Below, piece by piece: positions 8,611 through 17,731 of a DNA stretch of 64,000 nucleotides. The stretch's first letter is position 1. Every line of letters begins with the position of its first letter. Origin of the DNA: an uncultured Muribaculaceae bacterium (GTDB taxonomy: Bacteria > Bacteroidota > Bacteroidia > Bacteroidales > Muribaculaceae); assembly GCA_910586455.1 (NCBI GenBank), contig CAJUHX010000003.1, positions 16,940-80,939 on the forward strand, written 5' to 3'. Made by a program: the position numbers and the translations under genes. The notes beneath the pieces are model-generated. The model ran no database searches. It was not told the origin of the DNA and saw only the letters and a list, made by a program, of their open reading frames with translations.

Positions 8611-9014
8611 GAACGGCAATCATACTCTTAGTCCTGCTGCTTACAGCCTGTGGCAGCAGGCAACACACAGTACGGGATTCGACTACGCTGGATTTCAACA
8701 AACAGGTAAGCCTGAAAGATTCTCTCGACGTCCGGATGAGGATTGACAGCCGTACGGAAATCGATTCGCTTAGCATAAGCGTGGGGCTTGACTCATTGCA
8801 ACGGCCTACCCGGGTGCGGGTGAAAGCGCACGGAATCAAACGGCGCGACAGCATCTCCACCCAAGTGGCCGAAACCCGCTGCAGCCAATCGGCCGACAGC
8901 GTAAAAATCAGACGCTATGGCGAACTACAGGAACGCAAAAGTTCCGGCCGTCACCGGTACATGCTTTATATAGCCCTGACACTGCTGCTGATTACATTGT
9001 GGAATAGAAGATAA
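8607..9014 (+). CDS. Small lipoprotein with C-terminal membrane helix (u-spanin-like)
   Basis: A 135-residue protein starting at the ATG that overlaps the amidase stop (ATGA). The N-terminus is a lipoprotein signal (LLLTAC, Cys at residue 15). The middle 100 residues are polar and beta-rich. The C-terminus is one hydrophobic segment (YMLYIALTLLLITLW) bounded by RHR and NRR. A lipid anchor at one end and a membrane helix at the other is the topology of unimolecular spanins such as phage T1 gp11, which join outer and inner membranes at lysis; the size is also close. I see no sequence motif that proves this. Coupling to an endolysin-type amidase makes a lysis role plausible. No holin is visible. 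Confidence 0.7.
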   Translation: MRTAIILLVLLLTACGSRQHTVRDSTTLDFNKQVSLKDSLDVRMRIDSRTEIDSLSISVGLDSLQRPTRVRVKAHGIKRRDSISTQVAETRCSQSADSVKIRRYGELQERKSSGRHRYMLYIALTLLLITLWNRR

Positions 9015-9097
9015 TCTTATTTTTCTGTGCGCTTTTGTGTGATAATTTCAAAATGGCATGTTTTTGCCGGATAGACGAAACAAAGGTGAAATGGCAC

Positions 9098-9128
9098 TTG
9101 TTAGAATTGTAAAGATTTAGTAACTTTG
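9098..9128 (+). promoter_or_regulatory. phoH promoter
   Basis: TTG (9098-9100), a 20-nt gap, and TAACTTTG (9121-9128). The start codon is 22 nt downstream. Confidence 0.75.
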
Positions 9129-9150
9129 CACATTAATTCCCATTCACCAC

Positions 9151-10143
9151 ATGATTGAACGCATAATTATCATCGACAAGGTAGACCCGGTAAGTTTCTA
9201 TGGTGTTAACAATGCCAATATGCACCTGATACGCAACCTCTTTCCGAAACTGAGAGTGGCTGCGCGCGGCTCGGTCATAAAGGTGATTGGCGAGGATGCC
9301 GAAACAGCGGAATTCGAAGATAAAATCAAGCAGCTGGAAGACTATGCCGAAAAGTACAATACGCTGCCCGAGGATGTGATTCTGGACATAATCAAGGGCG
9401 AGGCTCCAAAGGATATGAAGCGCGACGACGTGATAATCTTCGGCGTCAACGGCAAGCCCATCTCGGCCCGTACTCCCAACCAACAGCTGCTGGTAGAACA
9501 ATTCCGGAACAACGACCTCACTTTCGCCCTTGGCCCGGCCGGCACCGGCAAGACCTATATAGCCATTGCCCTTGCCGTGCATGCTCTTAAAAACCGCCAG
9601 GTGCGCAAAATCATACTGTCGCGTCCGGCAGTAGAAGCCGGCGAGAAATTAGGTTTTCTGCCCGGCGACATGAAGGACAAAATCGACCCGTATCTGCAAC
9701 CGCTTTACGATGCGCTGGAAGACATGATTCCGGCAGTAAAGCTGCGTGAATACATGGACTGCAAGGTGATACAGATAGCCCCTCTGGCATTTATGCGCGG
9801 CCGCACACTGAACGACGCCGTGATAGTGCTCGACGAGGCCCAGAACACCACACCCCACCAGCTTAAAATGTTCCTGACCCGTCTGGGTATGAGCGCCAAA
9901 ATGATAGTAACCGGCGACGTGACTCAGATTGACCTGCCACGCACCACATCGAGCGGTCTGGTACAGGCTCTTAAAGTACTCGAAGGCGTGCCCGGCATAG
10001 GCCGTGTGCAATTCGGCAAAAAAGACATTGTGCGCCACCAGCTGGTACAGCGCATAGTAGAGGCCTACGAACGGCACGATGCCGAGAAGCCAAAGCCCGA
10101 CGTTCCTGCCGAACAGACCAATGCCTCCGACGTTAAACGTTAA
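9151..10143 (+). CDS. phoH: PhoH-family ATPase
   Basis: A 330-residue cytoplasmic P-loop ATPase of the PhoH/YbeZ family. Residues 1-100 form the N-terminal KH-like part. The Walker A motif GPAGTGKT is at 128-135 and the Walker B/DEAQ motif VLDEAQN at 226-232. [18 protein letters not shown] is the family signature that follows. The biochemical role is an RNA-related ATPase or helicase, often linked to ribosome maturation with YbeY. It has its own promoter and leads a plus-strand run with purC and the menaquinone methyltransferase. The C-terminal 20 residues are a low-complexity Pro/Glu tail. Confidence 0.95.
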   Translation: MIERIIIIDKVDPVSFYGVNNANMHLIRNLFPKLRVAARGSVIKVIGEDAETAEFEDKIKQLEDYAEKYNTLPEDVILDIIKGEAPKDMKRDDVIIFGVNGKPISARTPNQQLLVEQFRNNDLTFALGPAGTGKTYIAIALAVHALKNRQVRKIILSRPAVEAGEKLGFLPGDMKDKIDPYLQPLYDALEDMIPAVKLREYMDCKVIQIAPLAFMRGRTLNDAVIVLDEAQNTTPHQLKMFLTRLGMSAKMIVTGDVTQIDLPRTTSSGLVQALKVLEGVPGIGRVQFGKKDIVRHQLVQRIVEAYERHDAEKPKPDVPAEQTNASDVKR

Positions 10144-10177
10144 CCCAAACAGAAACCCATTAAAACCAATCATAGCT

Positions 10178-11128
10178 ATGGCAACGACTCTTACAAAAAC
10201 CGACTTCACTTTCCCCGGCCAGACCGGCGTATATCACGGCAAAGTACGCGACGTATACACCATCAACGACTCAATGCTGGTAATGGTGGCCACCGACCGT
10301 ATATCGGCCTTCGACGTTATCCTGCCCAAAGGTATCCCCTACAAGGGCCAGGTTCTGAACCAGATTGCCGCCAAATTCCTTGATGCCACCGCACACGCTG
10401 TGCCCAACTGGAAACTGGCCACACCCGACCCCATGGTTACAGCAGGACGTCGTTGCGAAGGCTTCCGCGTGGAAATGATTATCCGCGGCTACCTCACCGG
10501 CAGCGCCTGGCGCGACTATGCCGCAGGTGCCCGCGAAATCTGCGGTGTGAAACTGCCCGATGGCATGCGTGAGAACGAACGCTTCCCCGAACCCATCATC
10601 ACCCCCACAACCAAGGCCGACGAAGGCCATGACGAGAATATATCGCGCGAGGAAATAATTGCCCGCGGCATTGTAAGCGAGGAAGACTACAAGGTAATGG
10701 AGCAGTACACCCGCACCCTGTTTGAAATCGGCACCCGCATGGCAGCAGAAAAGGGTCTGATTCTGGTCGATACCAAGTACGAATTCGGCAAGCTCGAAGA
10801 CAAAGTGATACTCATCGACGAAATCCATACTCCCGACTCGTCGCGCTACTTCTATGCCGAAGGCTATCAGGAGCGTTTCGAACGCGGCGAGGCACAGCGC
10901 CAGCTCTCCAAAGAATTCGTGCGCCAGTGGCTTATCGAGAACGGATTCATGGGCAAGCCCGGCCAGACCGTGCCCGAAATGACCGATGAAATCTGCGAGA
11001 GCATCTCGCAGCGCTATATCGAACTGTACGAGCACATCACCGGCGAAAAATTCGTGCCCGCTCCCGAAGCCGACCTCGAACGCCGTATCGAAACTAATAT
11101 TCTCGACTGCCTGACCAATCTGAAATAA
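10178..11128 (+). CDS. purC: SAICAR synthase (PurC)
   Basis: A 316-residue phosphoribosylaminoimidazole-succinocarboxamide synthase, which joins CAIR and aspartate with ATP in purine synthesis. Recognisable blocks are GKVRDVY near the N-terminus, [10 protein letters not shown], the central [16 protein letters not shown], and DTKYEFG with [12 protein letters not shown] near the ATP site. I chose the ATG at 10178; the open frame upstream runs into phoH and adds a low-complexity extension that is not part of the family. The length suits the longer PurC type (about 300 residues) rather than the 237-residue E. coli type. It sits 34 nt after phoH and abuts the next gene. Confidence 0.96.
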   Translation: MATTLTKTDFTFPGQTGVYHGKVRDVYTINDSMLVMVATDRISAFDVILPKGIPYKGQVLNQIAAKFLDATAHAVPNWKLATPDPMVTAGRRCEGFRVEMIIRGYLTGSAWRDYAAGAREICGVKLPDGMRENERFPEPIITPTTKADEGHDENISREEIIARGIVSEEDYKVMEQYTRTLFEIGTRMAAEKGLILVDTKYEFGKLEDKVILIDEIHTPDSSRYFYAEGYQERFERGEAQRQLSKEFVRQWLIENGFMGKPGQTVPEMTDEICESISQRYIELYEHITGEKFVPAPEADLERRIETNILDCLTNLK

Positions 11129-11869
11129 GTGAAAGTCAAGGCCGAACACATAAATCCATACGAAGGCGACACACGCGGCAAAACCGAGCAGGTGCGCGAC
11201 ATGTTCGACTCCATATCCGGAGCCTACGACTTCATGAACCGCGCCATGACCATGGGAGTAGACCGTCTGTGGCGCCGTACAGCCGTAAACACGGTCCGCC
11301 GCCCTGCCCCCCGGCGGGTGGTAGACCTTGCCACGGGCACCGGCGACCTTGCCATAGCGCTGGCACGCCGCATACCCGGCGCTGAAATCACAGGCTACGA
11401 CCTGTCGGAAGGCATGCTCGAAATTGGGCGCCGAAAGGTAGAGAAAGCCGGTCTGTCGGAGCGTATAAGCCTTTATCAGGCCGACTGTCTGGCATTGCCT
11501 GCAGCCGACAACAGCGCCGACGCCGTGACCGTAGCTTACGGTGTGCGCAACTTCGAGCACCTGCTGGAAGGCTACCGCGAGATGCACCGCATACTGCGCC
11601 CGGGAGGCATGCTCTGCGTGCTGGAGCTTTCCACACCCCGCGGGCGCATCACGGCCCCGCTGTACCGTTTTTATACTCGCCGCATAATACCTCTGGCAGG
11701 GCGTCTGATAAGTCACGACAACCGCGCCTACAGCTACCTGCCCGAGAGCATCGCCGCTGTACCTCAGGGAGCCGATATGTGCGCACTGATGGCTGAAGCC
11801 GGTTTCAGCGACTGCCGCTTCCGCCCCATGACATTTGGTGCGTGTACAATGTACACCGCCGTAAAATAA
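11129..11869 (+). CDS. menG: Demethylmenaquinone methyltransferase
   Basis: A 246-residue class I SAM-dependent methyltransferase (UbiE/MenG family), catalysing the last step of menaquinone synthesis. Motif I is VVDLATGTGDLA at about residues 69-80. The family signatures YDFMNRAMTMGVDRLWRR and AYGVRNFEHLLEGYREMHRILRPGG are both present. The GTG start at 11129 directly follows the purC stop with no spacer, which implies translational coupling. An anaerobic Bacteroidales uses menaquinone, so MenG rather than UbiE is the expected role. Confidence 0.94.
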   Translation: MKVKAEHINPYEGDTRGKTEQVRDMFDSISGAYDFMNRAMTMGVDRLWRRTAVNTVRRPAPRRVVDLATGTGDLAIALARRIPGAEITGYDLSEGMLEIGRRKVEKAGLSERISLYQADCLALPAADNSADAVTVAYGVRNFEHLLEGYREMHRILRPGGMLCVLELSTPRGRITAPLYRFYTRRIIPLAGRLISHDNRAYSYLPESIAAVPQGADMCALMAEAGFSDCRFRPMTFGACTMYTAVK

Positions 11870-11893
11870 CACCAATCCAACAATAACGCGGTA

Positions 11894-13222
11894 ATGAAAA
11901 AAATAGCGTTTGCACTTCTGTTTTCACTCGTCGCCGTTAGTGCGGCGGCCCAGGCCCTTTATTTCAACTCGGCCGTAGTGGAAGAGGTCGACACGGTTCC
12001 GGCGTTCAATCCGGCCGACACCATCACCGTCGACCCTCTGCCCGTACAGTTCTTCATGCCCATGGTTTTCGACCATTACGATTTTTATGACCCCGCGGTT
12101 ATAGCCACGCCCGACACCACCTCCACCGCAATATTTCCGGCACCGGGAAGCAAAAAACCGTTTACCAAAGTGCGGATTCCCGATTGGCTGCGCCGGGCCA
12201 ACAATACCGCGCGCCTGGCCAATCAGCTGAGCTATCACCTGCTGTACGATTCGCCCGAGATTGTGCGCTACACCCGCGCCTCACTGCCGGACGCCCCCAA
12301 GATGTACCACACCGTGGTCGACCCCAGCACACTGCGCTTCGACATCCGCCAGTTTGAAGGCGACCTGGTAGCCGATGCCGAAATCAAGGCCGTGAATCTG
12401 CGCAAACGCCACTGGATAAACTCATTCTCGGCATCACTTCAGTTCAGCCAGGCATACGTATCGCCCAACTGGTATCAGGGCGGCAACAGCAACCTAACAG
12501 CCATAGGTCAGCTGAACTGGGACCTGAAACTCAACCAGAAGTATCATCCCAACCTGCTCTTTGAGGTACACGCCCAGTATAAACTCGGCACGAACAGCGC
12601 CCCGGACGACTCGCTGCACGCCTACAACATCAGCGAGGACCTGTTTCAGTTCAACTCAACCTTTGGTCTGAAAGCGGCCAAACGCTGGTACTACTCGCTC
12701 ACCACACAATTCAAGACCCAGCTGCTGAACTCATACGAAAGCAACAGCAACACCACCCGCGCCGCCTTCCTGTCGCCGGGCGAACTCAACCTCGGTCTTG
12801 GTATGACTTACAACTATGCCAACTCCAAAGGCTCATTCTCATTCGACTCCTCGATATCGCCTCTGAGCTACAATCTGCGCACATGCACCAACGACAAGGT
12901 CAATGCCGCTGCATACGATATCCCCGAGGGGCGGCAAACCAAGAGCAAATTCGGTTCGAGCGGCGAATGTAAGCTTAAATGGAAAATCGCCTACAATATA
13001 AGTTTTTCGTCGCGACTGTTCGCCTTTACCGACTACGACCGCTTTGAGGCAGACTGGGAAAACACGCTGCTGTTTGAAATCAACCGCTTCCTTACCACAC
13101 AGATATACGCCCACGCCCGCTACGACACAGCCACGCAGCCGTGCGACGACCCGGGATGGCACAAACTGCAGGTAAAGGAAATACTGTCAATTGGTTTCTC
13201 ATACCGCTTCGCCAACAGCTGA
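11894..13222 (+). CDS. DUF3078 outer-membrane protein
   Basis: A 442-residue protein with a signal peptide (residues 1-19, ending SAAAQ) and a C-terminal half of repeating amphipathic strands rich in Tyr, Phe and Asn (NWYQGGNSNLTAIGQLNWDL). This is typical of the DUF3078 family of Bacteroidetes outer-membrane proteins. It ends SIGFSYRF, a plausible closing beta-strand. The function is unknown. It follows menG by 24 nt and is followed 2 nt later by a small exported protein, so the three probably share transcription. A large part of the N-terminal 130 residues is soluble. Confidence 0.8.
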   Translation: MKKIAFALLFSLVAVSAAAQALYFNSAVVEEVDTVPAFNPADTITVDPLPVQFFMPMVFDHYDFYDPAVIATPDTTSTAIFPAPGSKKPFTKVRIPDWLRRANNTARLANQLSYHLLYDSPEIVRYTRASLPDAPKMYHTVVDPSTLRFDIRQFEGDLVADAEIKAVNLRKRHWINSFSASLQFSQAYVSPNWYQGGNSNLTAIGQLNWDLKLNQKYHPNLLFEVHAQYKLGTNSAPDDSLHAYNISEDLFQFNSTFGLKAAKRWYYSLTTQFKTQLLNSYESNSNTTRAAFLSPGELNLGLGMTYNYANSKGSFSFDSSISPLSYNLRTCTNDKVNAAAYDIPEGRQTKSKFGSSGECKLKWKIAYNISFSSRLFAFTDYDRFEADWENTLLFEINRFLTTQIYAHARYDTATQPCDDPGWHKLQVKEILSIGFSYRFANS

Positions 13223-13224
13223 CA

Positions 13225-13761
13225 ATGCGCCGCCCTGTTGCCACAATCATGCTTGCCTTACTTGCCGTCGGTCTGTTCCGCGCCTCAGCCGGAAACCGGG
13301 TCGACAGCCTGCTGAGTGTGATTGACCGCGGCAACTGCCAGGCCATCGAAGGTGTATGGCGCCTTACCGCGTCGCCCGAAACTGTTATTGCCATAAGCTC
13401 CTGCGGGGCGCCGGACAGCCGCTTCGACATCTGGCTGCTCGATTCGCCCGACTATCGTGTGGAACCTTGCGTGCATATAGGGCAAGCCACCGAAGGCGCG
13501 CGTCGCGGCAGCTACGACCTCACCATGTGCGAGCAGCCCGGCAAACTGCCGGTGCGCAAGCACTCGTTCATAGCCGAATTTGAAAACGGCGACAGCGGAC
13601 GGCTGATACTCAAGGCCTACAAGCGAGGCAAACGCATAAGTGTGTGGCGCTGGCTGCCGTACATGTTTCGTGTAACGGTAATCGACCGGACAAACCGCCC
13701 TACCGACCACGACGGACTGGTACGGATATATCCTGGCCCTGGAGGCAGGCTCGACTTATGA
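13225..13761 (+). CDS. Small exported protein of unknown function
   Basis: A 178-residue protein from the ATG at 13225, 2 nt after the DUF3078 stop; the open frame runs back into the upstream gene. It has a hydrophobic signal (residues 6-22, ending RASAG) and a predicted beta-rich mature domain beginning CQAIEGVWRLTASPETVIAI. This opening resembles lipocalin-like or 'extracellular fold' domains that start with a G-x-W motif, but I cannot name a family. It overlaps the next gene by ATGA. A role with the DUF3078 barrel is an inference from the operon only. Confidence 0.7.
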   Translation: MRRPVATIMLALLAVGLFRASAGNRVDSLLSVIDRGNCQAIEGVWRLTASPETVIAISSCGAPDSRFDIWLLDSPDYRVEPCVHIGQATEGARRGSYDLTMCEQPGKLPVRKHSFIAEFENGDSGRLILKAYKRGKRISVWRWLPYMFRVTVIDRTNRPTDHDGLVRIYPGPGGRLDL

Positions 13762-14231
13762 AACGCCTGCTGCTCATACTTACAGCCGCCGCATGCACGG
13801 CCACTACACTCTGCGCCCAGAATACCTGGCGTGGCAAGCGTCGCATGCCTGTGCCCCGAAGCTCCATTGCTGCCTCAGCCGCGCCAATGATGCCGTGCGA
13901 CAGCGGTAGAGTGTCGGCAGCCGGATTCGAAAAGACTCTTCGCAGCACCACCGAGTCACTGTTCCTTACCAACCACAGCGCCGATACCATAGAACGTGTG
14001 CTGCTGCACATAGAGTATCTCGACACCTCCGGGCGACAGCTTCACAGCCGCCGCGAATACATAGGCGTGAACCTGCCGCCTGCATCCACACGCAAGGTGG
14101 ATATAAAATCGTTCGACCGTCAGGGCGTTTTCTATTATCATCTGTCGGGGCGCCCACGCACACGGGCCAACGCCACACCGTTCGAAGTGCGTCTGAGTGT
14201 CGACAGCATATCACCATATAAATCAGAATAA
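13758..14231 (+). CDS. Small secreted protein of unknown function
   Basis: A 157-residue protein with a signal peptide (MKRLLLILTAAACTATTLCAQ) and a mature domain that looks like a single immunoglobulin-like or FxLD-type fold. The strands TESLFLTNHSADTIERV and LLHIEYLDTSGRQLHSR are followed by a motif like NLPPASTRKVDI. This pattern matches small proteins that describe 'bulk' beta-sandwich adhesion or chaperone-like domains, but the family is not identified. The start overlaps the upstream stop (ATGA) and the next gene, mtnN, starts 4 nt after its stop. Confidence 0.7.
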   Translation: MKRLLLILTAAACTATTLCAQNTWRGKRRMPVPRSSIAASAAPMMPCDSGRVSAAGFEKTLRSTTESLFLTNHSADTIERVLLHIEYLDTSGRQLHSRREYIGVNLPPASTRKVDIKSFDRQGVFYYHLSGRPRTRANATPFEVRLSVDSISPYKSE

Positions 14232-14235
14232 ACTA

Positions 14236-14901
14236 ATGAAAATAGCTATCATAGTGGCCATGGACAAGGAACTGGCCCTTATACTTCCACGCCTTACCGA
14301 GGCCCGTACAGTAAAAGTCAACGGTTTCACATTCCACAGCGGCAAAATGGGCTCGCGCGAGGTGATTGTAGGCAAATGCGGCATAGGCAAAGTGAACGCC
14401 GCCGTCAACGCCCTCACGCTCATCGAGCAATTCAGGCCCTCGGTGGTAATCAACACCGGCGTGGCCGGAGGCACCGGCGCAGCGCGTGTAGGCGATGTAG
14501 TGGTGGCCGACCGCATAGCCTATCACGACGTATGGTGCGGACCCGATACAATACACGGCCAGGCCGCCGGCTGTCCGCGCCTATTTATCAGCACTTTCTC
14601 CGACAACATCTTCGAAGGCCTGCACATACGCCGCGGACTGGTTGCCTCGGGCGACATATTCGTGTCGAAACCTTCCGAGGTACGTCACATACTCGACCTA
14701 TATCCCGACGCGGTGGCAGTGGACATGGAATCGGCCGCAATTGCCCATGTATGCCATCTGAAGCAGGTGTCGTTTCTTTGTGTTCGCGTAGTAAGCGACA
14801 CCCCCGGAGGCGAAGACAACATATTGCAGTACGAAAACTTCTGGCAGGATGCCCCGCAGCATACATTCGAAGTAATCGATGCCGTTGTGGCAAGACTGTA
14901 A
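14236..14901 (+). CDS. mtnN: 5'-methylthioadenosine/S-adenosylhomocysteine nucleosidase
   Basis: A 221-residue MTA/SAH nucleosidase (Pfs). It splits methylthioadenosine and S-adenosylhomocysteine to adenine and a thiosugar, recycling SAM by-products. Glu12 in AMDKE is the expected catalytic base. NTGVAGGTG, AVDMESAAIAHV (substrate-binding Met-Glu) and VVSDTPGG (general-acid Asp) complete the active site. The length is close to the usual 230. It suits its place near SAM-using menG. It sits 4 nt after the preceding gene and abuts the next gene with no spacer. Confidence 0.94.
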   Translation: MKIAIIVAMDKELALILPRLTEARTVKVNGFTFHSGKMGSREVIVGKCGIGKVNAAVNALTLIEQFRPSVVINTGVAGGTGAARVGDVVVADRIAYHDVWCGPDTIHGQAAGCPRLFISTFSDNIFEGLHIRRGLVASGDIFVSKPSEVRHILDLYPDAVAVDMESAAIAHVCHLKQVSFLCVRVVSDTPGGEDNILQYENFWQDAPQHTFEVIDAVVARL

Positions 14902-15549
14902 ATGAAAGACATAACGGTACGCAAAGGCCGGCGCCACATACTCGACCTGGTAGCACAGGGCGAGCATGAGCGTCAGGACTTCAAGTTTCTCATATCCGAT
15001 GCCCGCAAAATAGCCCGCAGCATATCGGCCTTCGCCAACCACAGCGGAGGCTGTCTGCTCATAGGTATCAAAGACAACGGCGTAGTGGCCGGCGTGCGCA
15101 ACGAAGAAGACATCTACGTAGTCGAACAGGCCGCCGAACTCTATTGCTCGCCGCCGCAACAGGTTGAATTCGAGGCTTACAGTGTCGACACCGGCGTGGT
15201 GGTGATAAAAGCATTGATTACGAAGGCAACCACACGCCCTGTGGCCGTGCTCGAAGCCGATGGCCACAGCAGAGTGTACTATAGAGTAAACGACGAAAAC
15301 ATAGTGGCGCATCCGCTTATGGTAAGCGCCTGGGCTGAAGCCGAAAAAGGAGGCACATTCCTAAGTTTCAGCAACATAGAAAGCCAACTGATAAATCTGC
15401 TCGCCGACCGCAGCCTGAGTTCGCGCCAACTGGCGCTGGAACTGCACTGCTCGCAAAGCATGGCCGACGACCTGGTGGTGCGGCTGGCCTCGGCCGGAGT
15501 ACTTAAGTTTGTGTACGAGCACGGCGAGTTCCGCATCAGCGCAGTATAG
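14902..15549 (+). CDS. AlbA_2 (Schlafen-like) putative DNA-binding protein
   Basis: A 215-residue protein with an N-terminal AlbA_2 domain (residues 15-120, motif QGEHERQDFKF, then IARSISAFANHSGGCLLIGI and the RVYYRV strand) and a C-terminal winged-helix-like segment (IESQLINLLADRSLSSRQLALELHCS). The family is found in predicted transcriptional regulators or nucleases. The long C-terminal ATPase or HATPase part of bigger relatives is absent here. The ATG abuts the mtnN stop, so the two genes are probably translated together. A transcription factor is the simplest guess. It ends 72 nt before rpoN. Confidence 0.8.
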   Translation: MKDITVRKGRRHILDLVAQGEHERQDFKFLISDARKIARSISAFANHSGGCLLIGIKDNGVVAGVRNEEDIYVVEQAAELYCSPPQQVEFEAYSVDTGVVVIKALITKATTRPVAVLEADGHSRVYYRVNDENIVAHPLMVSAWAEAEKGGTFLSFSNIESQLINLLADRSLSSRQLALELHCSQSMADDLVVRLASAGVLKFVYEHGEFRISAV

Positions 15550-15604
15550 AGCAAACGAACAAATTATTTGCCATATCAGACATAATCACATAAAATATTT
15601 TTTG

Positions 15605-15612
15605 TATATTTG
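15605..15612 (+). promoter_or_regulatory. -7 box of rpoN
   Basis: TATATTTG lies 9 nt before the ATG at 15622. The 5' leader would be only a few nucleotides. No TTTG box is seen at the usual spacing. Confidence 0.55.
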
Positions 15613-15621
15613 CAACTTGAT

Positions 15622-17052
15622 ATGGACGATTCGCTTCAATTACAACAGAACATCGGTCTGCGTCAGCGCCTGGCTCCTCAACAGGTGATTTTCGGACGCT
15701 TCCTCGAGATGACAGCCCCTGAACTCGAGGACGAGGTGCGTCGTGCCCTTGACGAAAACCCTGCGCTCGAAGAACGCGAATATTCCGACTCCCGGCCCGA
15801 TGATGCCGAAGACTTCTGCGAAACTGCCGAAGAACTGCAGCGGGCCGACTACCGCGACGACGACGATGTGCCCAACTACCGCTATAACGCCGGCAATCGC
15901 AGTGCCGACGACGAATATCTGGAACCGCTGGTAGTCGACGACCTGCACACCATAATCGACGTGCTCGAGAACCAGCTGGGCGACTTCGACCTCAGCGATT
16001 CCGACCGCGAGATTGCCCGATACATAATAGGCAATATCGACGATAACGGCTACCTTGGACGCCCGTTCGCCTCGATTGCCGACGACGTAAGCATAGCCAC
16101 CGGAATCGAAACAAGTACCGCACACGTACGCGCCGTTGCCGATGTAATCCGCTCAATGGACCCCGCCGGCGTGTGTGCGGTTGACCTGCGCGACTGCCTG
16201 CTGCTGCAGTTGCGGCGCATGAAAGACAGCGAGGCGGTGCGCGATGCCGCCACTATTGTACGCGACTATTTCGACCTGTTCAGCAAACGACATTACGACC
16301 GCCTTTCGTCACGCGCACGCCTGAGCGATACGCGCCTGAGGAAAGCCCTCGACATAATTCAAGGCCTCAACCCCAAGCCCGGAGCACTGATAGAGCAAAG
16401 CAACTCGGGCGACCGGATGCGCCATATCATACCTGACTTCAATGTTGAAATCGAGCCTTCAGGCCGCGCTTCGGTAAGCCTCAACGGGCATCTGCCGGAG
16501 CTGGCCATTGCCGAGTCGTTTGTGCCCGACGAGAACGCCGCCTTGCCCGACCGACGCAACCGCGAGGCAAGGGCATTCATTCGCGCCCGCCACGACGAAG
16601 CCCAGCAGCTCATCCGCATGGTAAACTCACGGGCCGAAACCCTCATGGCAGTGATGAAAGCCATAGTATCGCTGCAGTTGCGCTTTTTCGAAAGCGGCAA
16701 TACTGCCGACATAAAGCCTATGATACTCAAAGATGTAGCCGAACTGACCGGATACGACCTCTCGGTAATATCTCGCGCTACGGCCGGAAAATATGTGGCC
16801 ACGCCCAACGGGGTATTCCAGCTGAAAATGCTATTCAACGAACGGCGCAAGGAAGACTCCGATACCTCGGCACACGAAATTCTGGACGTAATATCCAACA
16901 TGATAGCCGAGGAAGACAAGCACCGTCCCCTCACCGACGAGGCCATAAAAGACCGGCTCACCACTCTGGGCTACGACATTGCCAGACGCACCGTGGCCAA
17001 ATATCGCGAACAACTCGACCTGCCCGTGGCACGCCTGCGGCGCACTCTCTGA
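15622..17052 (+). CDS. rpoN: RNA polymerase sigma-54 factor
   Basis: A 476-residue sigma-54. The N-terminal activator-interacting region carries the family pattern QQNIGLRQRLAPQQ and LEDEVRRALDENPALEE. An acidic linker follows. The core-binding region covers roughly 110-290. The C-terminal DNA-binding part has a helix-turn-helix and ends with the RpoN box ARRTVAKYRE. It binds -24/-12 promoters and needs an AAA+ activator; none is encoded in the window. The ATG at 15622 was chosen over an in-frame TTG at 15610, which falls inside the -7 box. Confidence 0.96.
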   Translation: MDDSLQLQQNIGLRQRLAPQQVIFGRFLEMTAPELEDEVRRALDENPALEEREYSDSRPDDAEDFCETAEELQRADYRDDDDVPNYRYNAGNRSADDEYLEPLVVDDLHTIIDVLENQLGDFDLSDSDREIARYIIGNIDDNGYLGRPFASIADDVSIATGIETSTAHVRAVADVIRSMDPAGVCAVDLRDCLLLQLRRMKDSEAVRDAATIVRDYFDLFSKRHYDRLSSRARLSDTRLRKALDIIQGLNPKPGALIEQSNSGDRMRHIIPDFNVEIEPSGRASVSLNGHLPELAIAESFVPDENAALPDRRNREARAFIRARHDEAQQLIRMVNSRAETLMAVMKAIVSLQLRFFESGNTADIKPMILKDVAELTGYDLSVISRATAGKYVATPNGVFQLKMLFNERRKEDSDTSAHEILDVISNMIAEEDKHRPLTDEAIKDRLTTLGYDIARRTVAKYREQLDLPVARLRRTL

Positions 17053-17067
17053 CAAAACAGACCCTAT

Positions 17068-17703
17068 ATGGAAAATCAAAAAACAAACAGCAACGGAATA
17101 ACACGTACAGCGCAGATTATAAGCGATGTACTATCGCCGCTGCTTATACCCACCTACGCATATACCGTGATGATGTGGCTTACACCGCTGGTGATACTGC
17201 CCGAGCGCACCCGCCTGATAACCATGGCCGTGGTGGCGCTGCTGACCGCCGTGCTGCCCACTGCCGCCATACTCGCCCTCAAAAGCCTTGGCCGCATATC
17301 CGACAATGCCATAAGCAGCCGCAACGAGCGCATGATACCGTTTGCCCTGGCTCTGGGATGCTATCTGGGCGCCTGCTGGTATCTCAACAGTATCCACGCC
17401 CCCTGGTGGGTAAGCCGCTTCTTTCTGGGAGCAGGTCTGGCAGTGGCCATAGCCACGGTGGTGACACTGAAGTGGAAAATCAGCGCGCATGCCACAGCAA
17501 TCGCCGGCATGACGGGCATGATAATATGGCTTGCCTTCCGCCACCTGCTGCTGTTGCAGCCCATGGTAGTGATTACGGTGTCGATAATGCTGTGCGGCAT
17601 AGTAAGTTCAAGCCGTCTGGTTCTCCACCGTCATACTTTCGCTCAGGTAGGCGCCGGTTTTGCGCTGGGGCTGCTGTGCGTGGTGGCAGTAATGCTATTT
17701 TAA
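17068..17703 (+). CDS. PAP2-like integral membrane protein
   Basis: A 211-residue protein with about six membrane segments. Conserved polar spots in the second half (RNERMIPF, KISAHATAIAGMTG, SSRLVLHRHTFAQVGAGF) fall where type-2 phosphatidic-acid phosphatases have KxxxxxxRP, PSGH and SRxxxxxHxxxD. The match is incomplete: the PSGH-like site reads SAHA and the last Asp is a Gln. It may be a degenerate or divergent PAP2 acting on lipid phosphates such as undecaprenyl pyrophosphate. The next gene, purE, starts 28 nt later. Confidence 0.65.
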   Translation: MENQKTNSNGITRTAQIISDVLSPLLIPTYAYTVMMWLTPLVILPERTRLITMAVVALLTAVLPTAAILALKSLGRISDNAISSRNERMIPFALALGCYLGACWYLNSIHAPWWVSRFFLGAGLAVAIATVVTLKWKISAHATAIAGMTGMIIWLAFRHLLLLQPMVVITVSIMLCGIVSSSRLVLHRHTFAQVGAGFALGLLCVVAVMLF

Positions 17704-17731
17704 ATTTTGAAATCCGTAATATCAAAAATAT

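Noticed and set aside
10079..10177. Extended PurC start
   Set aside because: The extension overlaps phoH and has a low-complexity Pro/Asn sequence; the ATG at 10178 begins the conserved region.
10271..11875. A 534-residue open frame on the minus strand opposite purC and menG
   Set aside because: It lies opposite two well-identified enzymes, has a Gly/His/Val-biased composition typical of antisense frames, and shows no known motif.
13141..13224. Extended start of the small exported protein at 13225
   Set aside because: It overlaps the DUF3078 end and would place the hydrophobic signal deep in the protein.
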